The notes under the pieces: model-generated
What the model was told of the DNA's origin: nothing
Databases searched by the model: none
Seen by the model: only the letters and a program-made list of their open reading frames with translations
Shown: piece after piece, positions 19,040 through 27,560 of the stretch
Numbering within the stretch: the first letter of the stretch is position 1
How the letters are laid out: every line of letters begins with the position of its first letter
Made by a program: the position numbers and the translations under genes
NCBI RefSeq assembly: GCF_012849095.1
Contig: NZ_CP051680.1
Coordinates: 4,557,501 to 4,621,500 of the forward strand
Direction of reading: 5' to 3'
Length of the DNA: 64,000 nt
From: Cohnella herbarum
GTDB taxonomy: Bacteria > Bacillota > Bacilli > Paenibacillales > Paenibacillaceae

Positions 19040-20632
19040 GTTACTACTTACGTCTCCCTGAAACTGGGGAGATTTTTTTCTGTTTTAAAGGATTTTCAGT
19101 GGGCGATGTAGAAGTATTCTCTTATCAGATTTTGTGGAAGGAGCGCGTACAGTGAAGCTAACATCGAAACAGGTACTACACGTTAGCAAAGGAGATACCG
19201 AGATTGCTGGCTTTATTTCCGCGCTCCTAGCCCAAAACGAAAAGTTAACCGAGATCGTGGAAACGCAAACCCGGCAAATCAAGAAGCTCGAAAATCGCGT
19301 ACAGGAGCTAGAACGCCAGATCGGTCAAAATAGCAACAACAGCAGCAAACCACCCTCGAGTGATGGACTGCGCAAAAAGAACAACTTACGCGAGCCCGGA
19401 GGCAAGAAAGGCGCTCCTAAAGGGCATGAAGGGCATACCCTTCGTTTTCATCTGGAGCCGGACGAAGTTGTCGTCCATCCCCTTACCACCTGCAAAAACT
19501 GCAATCATTCCATGGCTGAACTACCTGCGCAGGATTGGATCAAAAGGCAGGTGCTTGACCTACCCCTAGCTCCGCTCATCACCACCGAGCATCGCGCCGA
19601 AGAGAAGCGCTGTCCTTGTTGTCGCACCCTGCAAAGAGCCGAGTTTCCCAGCGCAGTTAAAGCACCTGTTCAATACGGGGAAAGCTTTGCTGCTTGGACG
19701 ACGTATCTGAGCGTCTATCAGTTGCTCCCCTTGAAGCGCATTGCTCAGTTCTTTTTCGATTTGACCAGGTATCGCCCGAGCGAACGCACTTTGCTTGAGC
19801 AACTGAATACGATGGCATCCCGTGTAGCGGAGCATGAACCGGTAATCAAAGCGCAACTGCGCAAAGAACCCTTCATTTGCTGCGATGAAACGCCCATGCG
19901 TTTGAACGGGAAACAACAACATCTTCATACGCACTCGAGCGCCGAATGGACGTTACTGCATATGAACGAAAAACGATGCGGGCCGGCGTTCACCGAAATG
20001 GATGTGCTGCCTGCCTATAAGGGGATCGTCGTGCATGACTGCTTTTCCTCGTATTTCAAATCAGACGTAACGTTCTCCCATGCGCTCTGTAATGCGCATC
20101 TCCTGCGTGACTGCCAGGGCATCGTAGATCACAATCGACATCAATGGGCAGCCCAAATGAAAGAATTGCTTCGCCGAAGTTGGAAAATGGCCAAAGCGGC
20201 TAGAGCCTCCGGCACGCGAATGTCAGATGCACTCCTCGCTGAGATTGACCGTCAGTACGACGACATTCTGGTGCTTGGAGCAAACGAATGGTCAACAGAT
20301 AAGGTTCCCGAGAAAACGGGGCCACGAGGGCGGAAATGCAAAAGTATTGCAGCGAACCTTGGAGACCGACTTACGCGCCACAAGGCGTCGGTACTCCGCT
20401 TTCTTTACGATGACCAAATCCCATTTGATAACAATCTGGCTGAACGAGACATTCGCATGTCCAAGGTGAAACAAAAGATCTCGGGTTGCTTTCGGACAGC
20501 TATCGGCGGACAGCAGTTTGCCAGCATTCGCGGGTTTATTTCCACACTTCTGAAACAATCCCTCCCTTTGCACCAATCACTCGTTTCCGTTCTTCGCGGT
20601 CAGTTTCAGTTTAGTGCTACGTAAGTAGTAAC
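19040..20632 (+). mobile_element. Complete IS66-family insertion sequence (1593 bp)
   Basis: The element is bounded by perfect 14-bp terminal inverted repeats, GTTACTACTTACGT on the left (19040-19053) and its complement on the right (20619-20632). A 9-bp direct repeat CGCGAGGCG flanks it (19031-19039 and 20633-20641), consistent with a target-site duplication. IS66 elements usually make 8 bp, so the ninth base may be chance. It encodes a single intact transposase and no TnpA/TnpB accessory genes, like the ISBst12-type subgroup. Both ends are intact, so it may still be mobile. Confidence 0.93.
19152..20624 (+). CDS. IS66-family transposase
   Basis: 490 residues from a GTG at 19152 with AAGGAG 8 nt upstream; an in-frame GTG at 19134 lacks a site. 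There is an N-terminal coiled coil (about 25-60), the linker NSNNSSKPPSSDG typical of IS66, a zinc-finger region (CKNCNHS...CPCCRTL) and then the DDE core. The acidic residues lie in CCDETPMRLNG, VVHDCFSSYF and FDNNLAERDIRM. The frame is intact. The gene ends 8 bp before the end of the right inverted repeat, so the stop is inside the terminal repeat. Confidence 0.95.
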   Translation: MKLTSKQVLHVSKGDTEIAGFISALLAQNEKLTEIVETQTRQIKKLENRVQELERQIGQNSNNSSKPPSSDGLRKKNNLREPGGKKGAPKGHEGHTLRFHLEPDEVVVHPLTTCKNCNHSMAELPAQDWIKRQVLDLPLAPLITTEHRAEEKRCPCCRTLQRAEFPSAVKAPVQYGESFAAWTTYLSVYQLLPLKRIAQFFFDLTRYRPSERTLLEQLNTMASRVAEHEPVIKAQLRKEPFICCDETPMRLNGKQQHLHTHSSAEWTLLHMNEKRCGPAFTEMDVLPAYKGIVVHDCFSSYFKSDVTFSHALCNAHLLRDCQGIVDHNRHQWAAQMKELLRRSWKMAKAARASGTRMSDALLAEIDRQYDDILVLGANEWSTDKVPEKTGPRGRKCKSIAANLGDRLTRHKASVLRFLYDDQIPFDNNLAERDIRMSKVKQKISGCFRTAIGGQQFASIRGFISTLLKQSLPLHQSLVSVLRGQFQFSAT

Positions 20633-20718
20633 CGCGAGGCGGTACTATTTGACTCCATGGTACTCGGCAGCTTGGATTAGAGCCGCGTGACGGTACTATT
20701 TGGCTCCGAGTTGGTTTA

Positions 20719-23247
20719 TCACTTCACCAACTGCCCGCGAGTGACGCCGAGCTGGTTGGTCGCTTTCAGCTTCCGCCAAACTTCGGGCCCGCCGATCTTG
20801 CCGTCGATGGCCGCGCGGTAGAGCGTAAGCACTTCGCGCACCTTATCCGCGTTCTCTTCGAGGAATTCGACGCGATACGAGCGAACTCCTAGTTCCATGA
20901 AAGTGCTAAGGTACTCTGCGCCGGACTGCTCGATGGCGTTGTAGACGGTGTTGCGGCAGCCTTCGTCGACTCGGACGGGATGGGACATGCCGATCCGGTC
21001 TTGCAGCGATGCCCGCTTCTCTTCGCATGGACGTCCGCAGTTCGTGAAATCCGTGCCTTCGCTCATGAACGTACAGTAAACGCAATGCTCGGTATGGAAC
21101 ATCGGCATGTGCTGATGGATGACCATCTCCAGACGTGAAGTATCCGCCCGGCGAAGCATATCGACCATCTGCTGGATGTTCAAATCATAAGACGGGGTAA
21201 CCCAGTCGCAGCCCGCTTCGCGGAAAAGATCCACGGTCTTGTGGTTCGCCACGTTCAGCGAGAAGTCTCCGATCAACATCGGATGCTCCGCTCCGGGGTT
21301 TTCCATCCGGTCTTTCAAATAATAGTAGAGCGCGCCCGTATTGCGAACGAGTACGGCATCCGGCTTCAAGTTCAGAATATTGCGGTGGTATCCGTTCTCT
21401 CCCGGCATATGAATGCGCGGAGTCGCGAGCGCGATCCTTTTGCCCGCTTCGCGGCATACTTTAATCGCATCAGGGAATTGCTTGATGAATTCGAAATCTG
21501 CGTAGACGAGCGAGACGTCCGTCTTCACGACCGCTTTGACCTGCTCTAACGTGCGGCAGAGCGCCGTCAGCTCCACTTCGCTCGGCTGCACGGATACGTC
21601 TCTCTCGGCAACGAACGAATCCGCGTATTCTTCTACCGCGCGCTTGATATATTTCGGCGGTTGCTCGCGAAGGATCTCCAACTGCTCCGCGGCTTCCCGG
21701 CGCATCCGGTTCAGTTCGCGCATCGGTACGATGACTTCGCCTTTAAGTTGCACTTCAAGCTGCTCCAGATAGTACAACGTACCTCCCAGCCTGCCTAGCT
21801 GATCCTGCAACACTTCGTGACCAAGCGGGCGTTTCTCCGCCCGTTCCAACGGAATTTCCGATTCCACGGCTACCGTCGTGCCTTTACCGATATCGGTCCA
21901 TATCGTACGCATAGGAGAGCCTTCTTGCCCGAATACCGATACCGCGATCGGGAACGTCCGATAAGGCTTCTCCGTCTCGTAGCTGCTGCGTAGCCTCTTG
22001 TCCAGAGCAGGATCGCTAGTCTTCCAAATCCGGTCGCCTTCATGGATTCGAGTCAAGTCCACGTCGTTGCGCCCCGGAACGATCTCGATGCGCTCGCCCT
22101 CGGCCGCTTCGCCTTCCAGCTTCATTCCGTTGTTGCGCACATCGTAGACTCTTCCGCCCTCTTCCTTCTTGGTCGGATCTCCCGCGTCGAAAACAATGCC
22201 GTCGCCACGCTTAAGCGGAGCCTCCAACCGGCAAACGATCGCATCGCGGAGAATTTTCTCTACCGTTCCAAGATAGACGCCGCGACTCTTCGGGAACGTT
22301 CCTTCCACGAGCTTCTTATTGTTCGTACCATCCAAGAAGCCGTGAGTAAAACCTCGCGAGAAACTTTGCTGAAGCTCCCGCACTTCTTCCTTGGAAGGAT
22401 CGGATTCGTCTCCGGCGAAATATTTGTCGATCTCTTTGGTATATTTACTGACTACGTTAGCCACATATTCAGGACTCTTCAGCCGTCCTTCAATCTTAAA
22501 CGAGGTGACTCCCGCTTCTATTAACTCAGGCACGATATCGATTGCTGCCAGATCCTTCGGCGAGAGCAAATAGGCGATATCCCCCATCGGCTGATGGACG
22601 CCGTCGACCATTAAGTCGTAAGGCAAGCGGCAAGCTTGCGCGCATTCTCCGCGGTTGGCGGAACGGCCTCCCCATACTTCGGAAGTCAGACATTGTCCCG
22701 AATAGGACACGCATAACGCACCGTGCACGAACACTTCCATCGGAAGCTTCGCTTGCTCTCCGATTTTACGAATTTGCTTCAGATTGTTCTCCCGGCCAAG
22801 AACGACTCTCTCCATCGCGAAAGGCTTAGTAAACTCGACCGCCTCCGGAGAAGTGATCGTCATCTGAGTCGAACCGTGAATCGGGAAGTCGGGAGAAATT
22901 TCCCGGATCATTTTAACGAGCCCGAGATCCTGAACGATGACCGCATCCACCCCGGCATCGATACATGCTTCGATCAGCTTGCGAGCTTCCGGCAATTCAT
23001 CCTCGAATACGAGAATATTAAAGGTAAGGAAGCCTTTAACCCCGTACTTATGCAAGAAAGCCATGATCTCCGGCAATTCGTTCGTCTGGAAATTGTGCGC
23101 GCGAGCGCGGGCGTTAAATTTCTCGACCCCGAAAAAAACCGCGTCGGCTCCGTTCGCCACCGCAGCCCGCATGCATTCCCAATCTCCCGCCGGTGCCAAT
23201 AACTCTATATCTTCACGCCGCATTACGGCCTTTTCTATCATTTTCAT
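20719..23247 (-). CDS. U32-family peptidase/hydroxylase-like protein with DUF3656
   Basis: 842 residues. The N-terminal half is the U32 'collagenase' domain: LLAPAGDWECMRAAVANGADAV at the start, then VHGALCVSYSGQCLTSE, the family signature, and the cysteine set GECAQACR. A DUF3656-type middle part follows. The C-terminal part carries HTEHCVYCTFMSEGTDFTNCGRPC, another cysteine-rich U32 landmark. Many U32 members are now known as iron-sulfur RNA or ubiquinone hydroxylation proteins (RlhA, TrhP, UbiU/V) rather than proteases, so an RNA-modification role is a real alternative. It ends in the double stop TGA TAA, exactly where a 51-bp repeat begins. Confidence 0.88.
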   Translation of the reverse strand: MKMIEKAVMRREDIELLAPAGDWECMRAAVANGADAVFFGVEKFNARARAHNFQTNELPEIMAFLHKYGVKGFLTFNILVFEDELPEARKLIEACIDAGVDAVIVQDLGLVKMIREISPDFPIHGSTQMTITSPEAVEFTKPFAMERVVLGRENNLKQIRKIGEQAKLPMEVFVHGALCVSYSGQCLTSEVWGGRSANRGECAQACRLPYDLMVDGVHQPMGDIAYLLSPKDLAAIDIVPELIEAGVTSFKIEGRLKSPEYVANVVSKYTKEIDKYFAGDESDPSKEEVRELQQSFSRGFTHGFLDGTNNKKLVEGTFPKSRGVYLGTVEKILRDAIVCRLEAPLKRGDGIVFDAGDPTKKEEGGRVYDVRNNGMKLEGEAAEGERIEIVPGRNDVDLTRIHEGDRIWKTSDPALDKRLRSSYETEKPYRTFPIAVSVFGQEGSPMRTIWTDIGKGTTVAVESEIPLERAEKRPLGHEVLQDQLGRLGGTLYYLEQLEVQLKGEVIVPMRELNRMRREAAEQLEILREQPPKYIKRAVEEYADSFVAERDVSVQPSEVELTALCRTLEQVKAVVKTDVSLVYADFEFIKQFPDAIKVCREAGKRIALATPRIHMPGENGYHRNILNLKPDAVLVRNTGALYYYLKDRMENPGAEHPMLIGDFSLNVANHKTVDLFREAGCDWVTPSYDLNIQQMVDMLRRADTSRLEMVIHQHMPMFHTEHCVYCTFMSEGTDFTNCGRPCEEKRASLQDRIGMSHPVRVDEGCRNTVYNAIEQSGAEYLSTFMELGVRSYRVEFLEENADKVREVLTLYRAAIDGKIGGPEVWRKLKATNQLGVTRGQLVK

Positions 23248-23533
23248 AACCCCTCCAAGCCGCGCCTAACGCGACAATGCTGTTCTCATTATTGCGTTAA
23301 CGACAATGGAGGTCAACTGTTTTCGTCCCAAACTCCGTATAGATTGTCCATCATTTCTATTGGCGTTAATGCATTTAAATAGGCTCCCTGAGCAGATTTG
23401 GAAATATCGTCGTTCATTCAACGTTATTGCCAATTGCTAAAAGGTTTATTCCGCTTCCTTAAACGTCCTGCTAACCGCAAGAGAAGCATCCCTGTCTCGC
23501 GGGATTCTACTAGGATTAATTTGCATAACCCCA
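23248..23533. other. Intergenic stretch without a recognised feature
   Basis: No open frame with a ribosome site was found. The stretch upstream of the U32 gene should hold its promoter, but I see no good -35/-10 pair. No riboswitch-like or repeated sequence was recognised. Confidence 0.5.
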
Positions 23534-23572
23534 AATAAAAAACGAGTCCGGAAGCCATAGCTTCCGAACCCG
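23534..23572 (-). terminator. Terminator of the 69-residue membrane protein gene
   Basis: Minus-strand stem CGGGTTCGGAAGC-TATG-GCTTCCGGACTCG followed by TTTTTTATTT. It lies 22 bp after the stop of the gene at 23594-23803. Confidence 0.85.
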
Positions 23573-23593
23573 TTTGCATTACATACGTCCCGT

Positions 23594-23803
23594 TTACCAA
23601 CCGGTTACCATCTTATAATCCGCTGCCAGAAAAATGAGAAGAGCTACCGTCGAAAATCCGATCGCCAGCATGTTTTTCCGAGGCCTTTGCATAAGAAGAC
23701 GCACTAGCCCAATGGCTATAAGGATCGTGAACACGATCATAAAAATATCGAAGTGTGAATATGTACTTTCCACAACCTCCGTCACATTCTCGGCTAGAAA
23801 CAT
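23594..23803 (-). CDS. Small two-helix membrane protein
   Basis: 69 residues with a strong site AAAGGAGGTCCCC upstream of the ATG, its own promoter and its own terminator, so it is a real gene. After a short polar N-terminus there is one membrane helix (about 20-37, FMIVFTILIAIGLVRLLM), a basic loop QRPRKN and a second helix (about 46-62, IGFSTVALLIFLAADY). The size and layout recall the small DUF2759-type proteins of Bacillales, but I am not certain. Function unknown. Confidence 0.7.
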   Translation of the reverse strand: MFLAENVTEVVESTYSHFDIFMIVFTILIAIGLVRLLMQRPRKNMLAIGFSTVALLIFLAADYKMVTGW

Positions 23804-23848
23804 AAAAGGGGACCTCCTTTATCTGACCTAATAAACCCATCTTTACCT

Positions 23849-23877
23849 ATGTTAGCTTCTGGACGCCTCGCTTGCAA
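23849..23877 (-). promoter_or_regulatory. Promoter of the small membrane protein gene
   Basis: Minus-strand TTGCAA (23877-23872), 17-bp spacer, TAACAT (23854-23849), followed by about 45 bp of leader to the ATG at 23803. Confidence 0.6.
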
Positions 23878-23988
23878 GTCCGAAGTTCATGCCGTAACAA
23901 CTTTGTCACACTTTTTACCACTCTGATCTATAAGTAACGGTTACAAGTAGTATCAGTATTTTTTATGAAACGTATTCCAATAGTTCGA

Positions 23989-24017
23989 TTGTCGCTTAGG
24001 ACAAACTATGTTACGAT
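23989..24017 (+). promoter_or_regulatory. Promoter of the siroheme reductase gene
   Basis: TTGTCG (23989-23994), 17-bp spacer, TACGAT (24012-24017). The leader of about 65 nt to the ATG at 24088 contains a small dyad (TATCGGAATGGATTGATATTCCGAT), which might be regulatory. No S-box or T-box pattern is present. Confidence 0.6.
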
Positions 24018-24087
24018 TTAACCACTATTTCAAACAAAGGGTATCGGAATGGATTGATATTCCGATGAAGGGAGTCGCAACAACTTA

Positions 24088-25707
24088 ATGGCATACGAAG
24101 CGGTGTGGATGGAACGCGATCCGTCCAAATTGAATAAATTCGAGTTCTATAAGATGGAGAAAGACGGACTGGACATTATCCGCGACATCGTCGAGAAGTA
24201 TTCCAAGGAAGGCTTCGCCTCGATTCCCCAAGACGATTTCAATCTGTTCAAGTGGGCTGGCGTATATCAACAGAAGCCCAACACCGGCCACTTCATGATG
24301 AGGATCCGCATTCCCGGCGGTATCTTGACGAGCAAACAAGCACGAGAGCTTGCCGCGCTCGGCCGCGACTACGGACGTAATTTGATCGACGTTACGACTC
24401 GTCAAGCGATTCAATACCACTGGCTAGAGATCGAGCATATGCCCGACATTTTCAACCGGTTGGAATCCGTCGGCATGTCCGCTTTCGAAGCTTGCGGAGA
24501 CTGCCCGCGCACGATCGTAGGCAACCCGTTGGCCGGTATCGATCCGAACGAACTATTCGATACGACTCCCGTAGTTGACGAGTTCGAACAATTCTTCCTT
24601 GGCAATCGAGACTTCTCCAACCTGCCTCGGAAATATAAAATGTCCATTTCCACCAATATCTATAACAGTACGAACGCCGAAATTCAATGTTTGGCCTTCA
24701 CTCCCGCTTCCAAAGTCATCGACGGTCAAGAAGTGCTCGGCTTCCACGTCATGGTCGGCGGCGGTCTGTCGGCTAAGCCGCACCTGGCTCGCCAGATGGA
24801 TATGTTCGTTAGACCCGAGGAAGCTCTTAAAGTAGCCATGGGCGTGACGACTTTGTTCCGCGACCACGGTTACCGGGAGAAACGCCATTACGCCCGCTTG
24901 AAGTATCTCGTGGCGGAATGGGGCGTCGAGAAGTTCCAAGAGGAGCTTATTAAATTGATCGGCGAAATGCCTTCCTTGGGCGACGACCGCACGGTCGGAT
25001 GGAACGCTTCTTATTTCGACGGCGTTCATCCGCAGAATACGCCTGGCCTCAATTATGTGGGCTTGAATATTCCCGTAGGACGTACGAACAGCGACGAGTT
25101 CGACACTTTGGCCGATCTGGCCGACAAGTACGGTGACGGTACGATTCGCACGACGATTGCCCAGAACATCATGTTATCCGGCGTACCCGACGATAAAGTA
25201 GAAGCTCTGCTGAACGAGCCGTTGCTGCAGCGCCTGAATCCGAACCCGAACCTCTTCATGAGCCGGACCGTTTCTTGCACGGGTAACGAGTTCTGCAATC
25301 TCGCGATCGTCGAAACCAAAGAATTCGCGCGCAGAGTCGCTCTCTATCTAGATGAGCATGTCGAATTGGACGAGCCTGTTCGCATCCACTTCATCGGTTG
25401 CCCGAACGGCTGCGGCCAGAAGCATGTCGCCGATATCGGTCTTCAAGGCTCCTTGGTCAAAACTCCGGAAGGAATGGTTTCCGCATACGATATCGCGGTC
25501 GGCGGTACGCTCGGACCCGGAGCTAAATACAATACGGCGTTGAAAGGTCGAGTCAAAGCCGATAACGTTAACAGCGTGCTCGAGCAACTCATTAACTTCT
25601 ATAAGGAATCTCGCCAAACCGGCGAATCTTTCCACCAATTCGTACAACGCGTCGGGATCGAAACGATGCAAGGCAAGTTGACGGAAATTTTGTCCGTTGC
25701 CGTATAA
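24088..25707 (+). CDS. Ferredoxin-type nitrite/sulfite reductase (siroheme, 4Fe-4S)
   Basis: 539 residues with the duplicated ferredoxin-like and catalytic repeats of the NirA/Sir family. The coupled siroheme and 4Fe-4S cluster is held by Cys397 and Cys403 (TVSCTGNEFC) and Cys438 and Cys442 (IGCPNGCGQ). Basic residues for siroheme and the anion occur in MMRIRIPGG near 72 and VTTRQAIQYHW near 103. The enzyme reduces sulfite to sulfide or nitrite to ammonia with six electrons, probably from ferredoxin because no flavoprotein subunit is next to it. Sulfite assimilation is the more likely role in a soil Paenibacillaceae, but sequence alone does not decide. It is monocistronic, with its own promoter and terminator. 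Confidence 0.9.
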   Translation: MAYEAVWMERDPSKLNKFEFYKMEKDGLDIIRDIVEKYSKEGFASIPQDDFNLFKWAGVYQQKPNTGHFMMRIRIPGGILTSKQARELAALGRDYGRNLIDVTTRQAIQYHWLEIEHMPDIFNRLESVGMSAFEACGDCPRTIVGNPLAGIDPNELFDTTPVVDEFEQFFLGNRDFSNLPRKYKMSISTNIYNSTNAEIQCLAFTPASKVIDGQEVLGFHVMVGGGLSAKPHLARQMDMFVRPEEALKVAMGVTTLFRDHGYREKRHYARLKYLVAEWGVEKFQEELIKLIGEMPSLGDDRTVGWNASYFDGVHPQNTPGLNYVGLNIPVGRTNSDEFDTLADLADKYGDGTIRTTIAQNIMLSGVPDDKVEALLNEPLLQRLNPNPNLFMSRTVSCTGNEFCNLAIVETKEFARRVALYLDEHVELDEPVRIHFIGCPNGCGQKHVADIGLQGSLVKTPEGMVSAYDIAVGGTLGPGAKYNTALKGRVKADNVNSVLEQLINFYKESRQTGESFHQFVQRVGIETMQGKLTEILSVAV

Positions 25708-25725
25708 CATAATAAGCTACGTACG

Positions 25726-25753
25726 GTTCCCCATCGCTGATGGGGAACTTTTT
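25726..25753 (+). terminator. Terminator of the reductase gene
   Basis: Perfect stem GTTCCCCATC-GCT-GATGGGGAAC followed by TTTTTC, 18 bp after the stop. Confidence 0.92.
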
Positions 25754-25829
25754 CGTATCCGGCACGGTGTTAAACCCCTGATCTTGTTCCATACTATCTA
25801 TAAGTTAACAACCATCGGGAGGAATCGCC

Positions 25830-25979
25830 ATGTATGAAGAATTGTATTCGCTTGCTACGCTAAGACCGGAGGAGATTGACGAGCTTAAAGAAATAGAACG
25901 ACAAATGTCCGAGAAATTCGGACAACGCATAAGTCTGGTGGCTTATCAAGCCGATATCTCAAGCGGAAAACCCGATTAA
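25830..25979 (+). CDS. Hypothetical 49-residue protein
   Basis: A short frame with GGGAGG 6 nt before its ATG and a clean stop TAA. The translated protein begins MYEELYSLATLRPEEIDEL and is acidic and helical, ending ISSGKPD. There is no membrane segment or known motif. It lies between the reductase terminator and a secreted-protein gene on the same strand. The good ribosome site supports it as real; the function is unknown. Confidence 0.5.
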   Translation: MYEELYSLATLRPEEIDELKEIERQMSEKFGQRISLVAYQADISSGKPD

Positions 25980-26055
25980 TGAAGTTCGCCCAAAGAATGG
26001 AAAACATTTTTTCGTCCATACTAATGGGGAATCCATTCACCGGGAGGAACCCACT

Positions 26056-26598
26056 ATGAAATACAAGCTGTTAACGCTGCTGACGCTAGCTTTCCTGACG
26101 ATCTCCATGCCGGCTATTGCCGCTGCATCTCCGGGCGAGCATGAGCATCATCGCTCCGATAAGCATCCCGTAATAGACTGGAGCTCGTACCCCGCCGACA
26201 TCCAGGCGCTTAAGTCGGAGCTGGATCAAATCAGAACGGAACAGAAGAGCCTATTCCATCAGATGAGATCCCAGAGCGAAGTCATTAAGGAAGCTCGCAA
26301 GACGCTAACTTCCGATCAACGGAATACGTTAAAGAAACCGGCCAAGCAACTCATCGAACAAATGAAAACATCCCGGGACGCCATTCACGATATGCGCGAA
26401 AAGAAACACGAATCCTGGAACAGCTTCCACGAACACGCGACTAAGCAGCAATGGAGTACGGCTAAGAAAGACCTGCAGACGATTATTAAACAGAAGCGGC
26501 AAATTCTCGAGAATCAACATACCATCGTCAAGCTGCAGAAACAGTTAATTACGTTGATCAATCCTTCTCACGAATCGCATATTCATACCGAGGAATAA
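26056..26598 (+). CDS. Secreted helical protein with His-rich ends
   Basis: 180 residues. A signal peptide is clear (KYKLLTLLTLAFLTISMP, cleavage likely after AIAAA, near residue 24). The mature part starts with a His cluster (GEHEHHRSDKH), runs as a long, highly charged helix rich in Lys, Gln and Glu (about 50-165), and ends HESHIHTEE. The His-rich termini could bind metal, and the helical core recalls extracytoplasmic Spy/CpxP-like chaperones, although no LTxxQ motif is evident. A GGGAGG site precedes the ATG. It is monocistronic with a terminator. The function is not assigned. Confidence 0.7.
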   Translation: MKYKLLTLLTLAFLTISMPAIAAASPGEHEHHRSDKHPVIDWSSYPADIQALKSELDQIRTEQKSLFHQMRSQSEVIKEARKTLTSDQRNTLKKPAKQLIEQMKTSRDAIHDMREKKHESWNSFHEHATKQQWSTAKKDLQTIIKQKRQILENQHTIVKLQKQLITLINPSHESHIHTEE

Positions 26599-26613
26599 CC
26601 CTCTGAAACGTAG

Positions 26614-26654
26614 AAAAAGACGAATCGTCCTCTCGAAGGATGATTCGTCTTTTT
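26614..26654. terminator. Bidirectional terminator
   Basis: Stem AAAAAGACGAATCGTCC-TCTCGAA-GGATGATTCGTCTTTTT with one mismatch, A/T tracts on both sides. It separates the convergent 26056 and 26658 genes. Confidence 0.92.
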
Positions 26655-26657
26655 AGG

Positions 26658-27560
26658 TTATCCGTTAGACCATGTAAAACCTTCAGGCTTGCTATCGCGG
26701 GTATCCTGCGACGACTTATAGACTTCTACTACCGTATTTCCTTCGGCTTCGCAAACGGCCCAACCGTAGTCATACTGATCAGGTCCTCCGCTGAACTCAT
26801 AGGAAACCAAGTAACGGGTACTATCCGGGCTCCATTCGATCAGCCTGACATACGGGTCGAATCGATCCGCCTTCTGCGGATCGACATCGTACCCGTTCCT
26901 CTTGTCCGCAAGAATAGCGCTGATGATCTCGGGCAATTCGACTTTGCGGGACTCCAGATCGACAATCGCTAGCGATCCCCAAGTTCTGCCTCCGTAATCC
27001 GCTCCGATCCGATTTCCGTCAGGAGAATAAGCGATTTGCGCGATACTTCCGTCTAGCTTAGCAAGCCTCTCCAGTCGGCCGTCTTCCGCGATCCATAAGC
27101 CCCCATCGTTGTACCTCGATTCCCGGTAAAGGTGAAAAGCAGCTTGGTTGTTTGCTGGGGAAAGTTGAAAACGCTCATCTTCAAACTTTTCCTGGAGAAC
27201 CGCCATCGTGAACGAAGCGGCTTTACGTACGACTTCCGATTCGTCCTTCGTCAGCCGTTCGAGCGTATTCCGAGTTTCTTGATCGATCCCCGAAGGATAT
27301 TTCAGCAGTTCATAGGCGCAGAACCATCTAACGTCGGGATTATCATGATTTAGCCCTATTCGAACGTACTCCATTGGAGGTTCCGGATCAACAAAAGGGG
27401 ACATCATTAGCCCTTGTTTGGCGACTTCATCCCAATAAGCATCCACGCTGCCTACTCCGCTTTCGACGGCTGAAGGCAAAGCCGATCGATCTGAATTCGT
27501 GTTCGAACATCCCGTAATTAGGAAAGCCCCGATCAGTATTACGAACAAGCTTCGAATCAT
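26658..27560 (-). CDS. Lipoprotein with HEAT-like and beta-propeller-like parts
   Basis: 300 residues. The signal peptide ends in the lipobox LITGC (Cys18). Residues about 65-120 have a HEAT-type repeat pattern (VRIGLNHDNPDVRWFCAYELL, then LTKDESEVVRKAASF). Residues about 140-290 look like beta-propeller blades (IAYSPDGNRIGADYGG, then LIEWSPDSTRYLVSYEF). It is anchored outside the membrane. The start codon overlaps the stop of the LuxR-type regulator gene (ATGA), so the two are translationally coupled. A partner or sensor role for that regulator is inferred only from this coupling. Confidence 0.75.
   Translation of the reverse strand: MIRSLFVILIGAFLITGCSNTNSDRSALPSAVESGVGSVDAYWDEVAKQGLMMSPFVDPEPPMEYVRIGLNHDNPDVRWFCAYELLKYPSGIDQETRNTLERLTKDESEVVRKAASFTMAVLQEKFEDERFQLSPANNQAAFHLYRESRYNDGGLWIAEDGRLERLAKLDGSIAQIAYSPDGNRIGADYGGRTWGSLAIVDLESRKVELPEIISAILADKRNGYDVDPQKADRFDPYVRLIEWSPDSTRYLVSYEFSGGPDQYDYGWAVCEAEGNTVVEVYKSSQDTRDSKPEGFTWSNG

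Larger units (their letters stand above)
19017..20720. repeat. 51-bp-period tandem repeat split by the IS element
   Basis: If the insertion at 19040-20632 and one copy of the target duplication are removed, two tandem units with a 51-bp period remain. Both begin GCTTGGATTAG and share CGCG(A/T)G, CGGTACTATTTG and CTCC. Unit 1 is 19017-19039 plus 20642-20669; unit 2 is 20670-20720 and reaches the stop codon of the U32 gene. The sequence is not the same as the 15372 array, but the period is. Confidence 0.75.

Noticed and set aside
20719..20721. Readthrough of the U32 gene into the adjacent 51-bp repeat
   Set aside because: The gene ends with two consecutive stops (TGA TAA), and another in-frame stop follows within the repeat.
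23900..24087. S-box or other riboswitch upstream of the siroheme reductase
   Set aside because: No conserved SAM, cobalamin or T-box blocks are seen; only a promoter and a short dyad.
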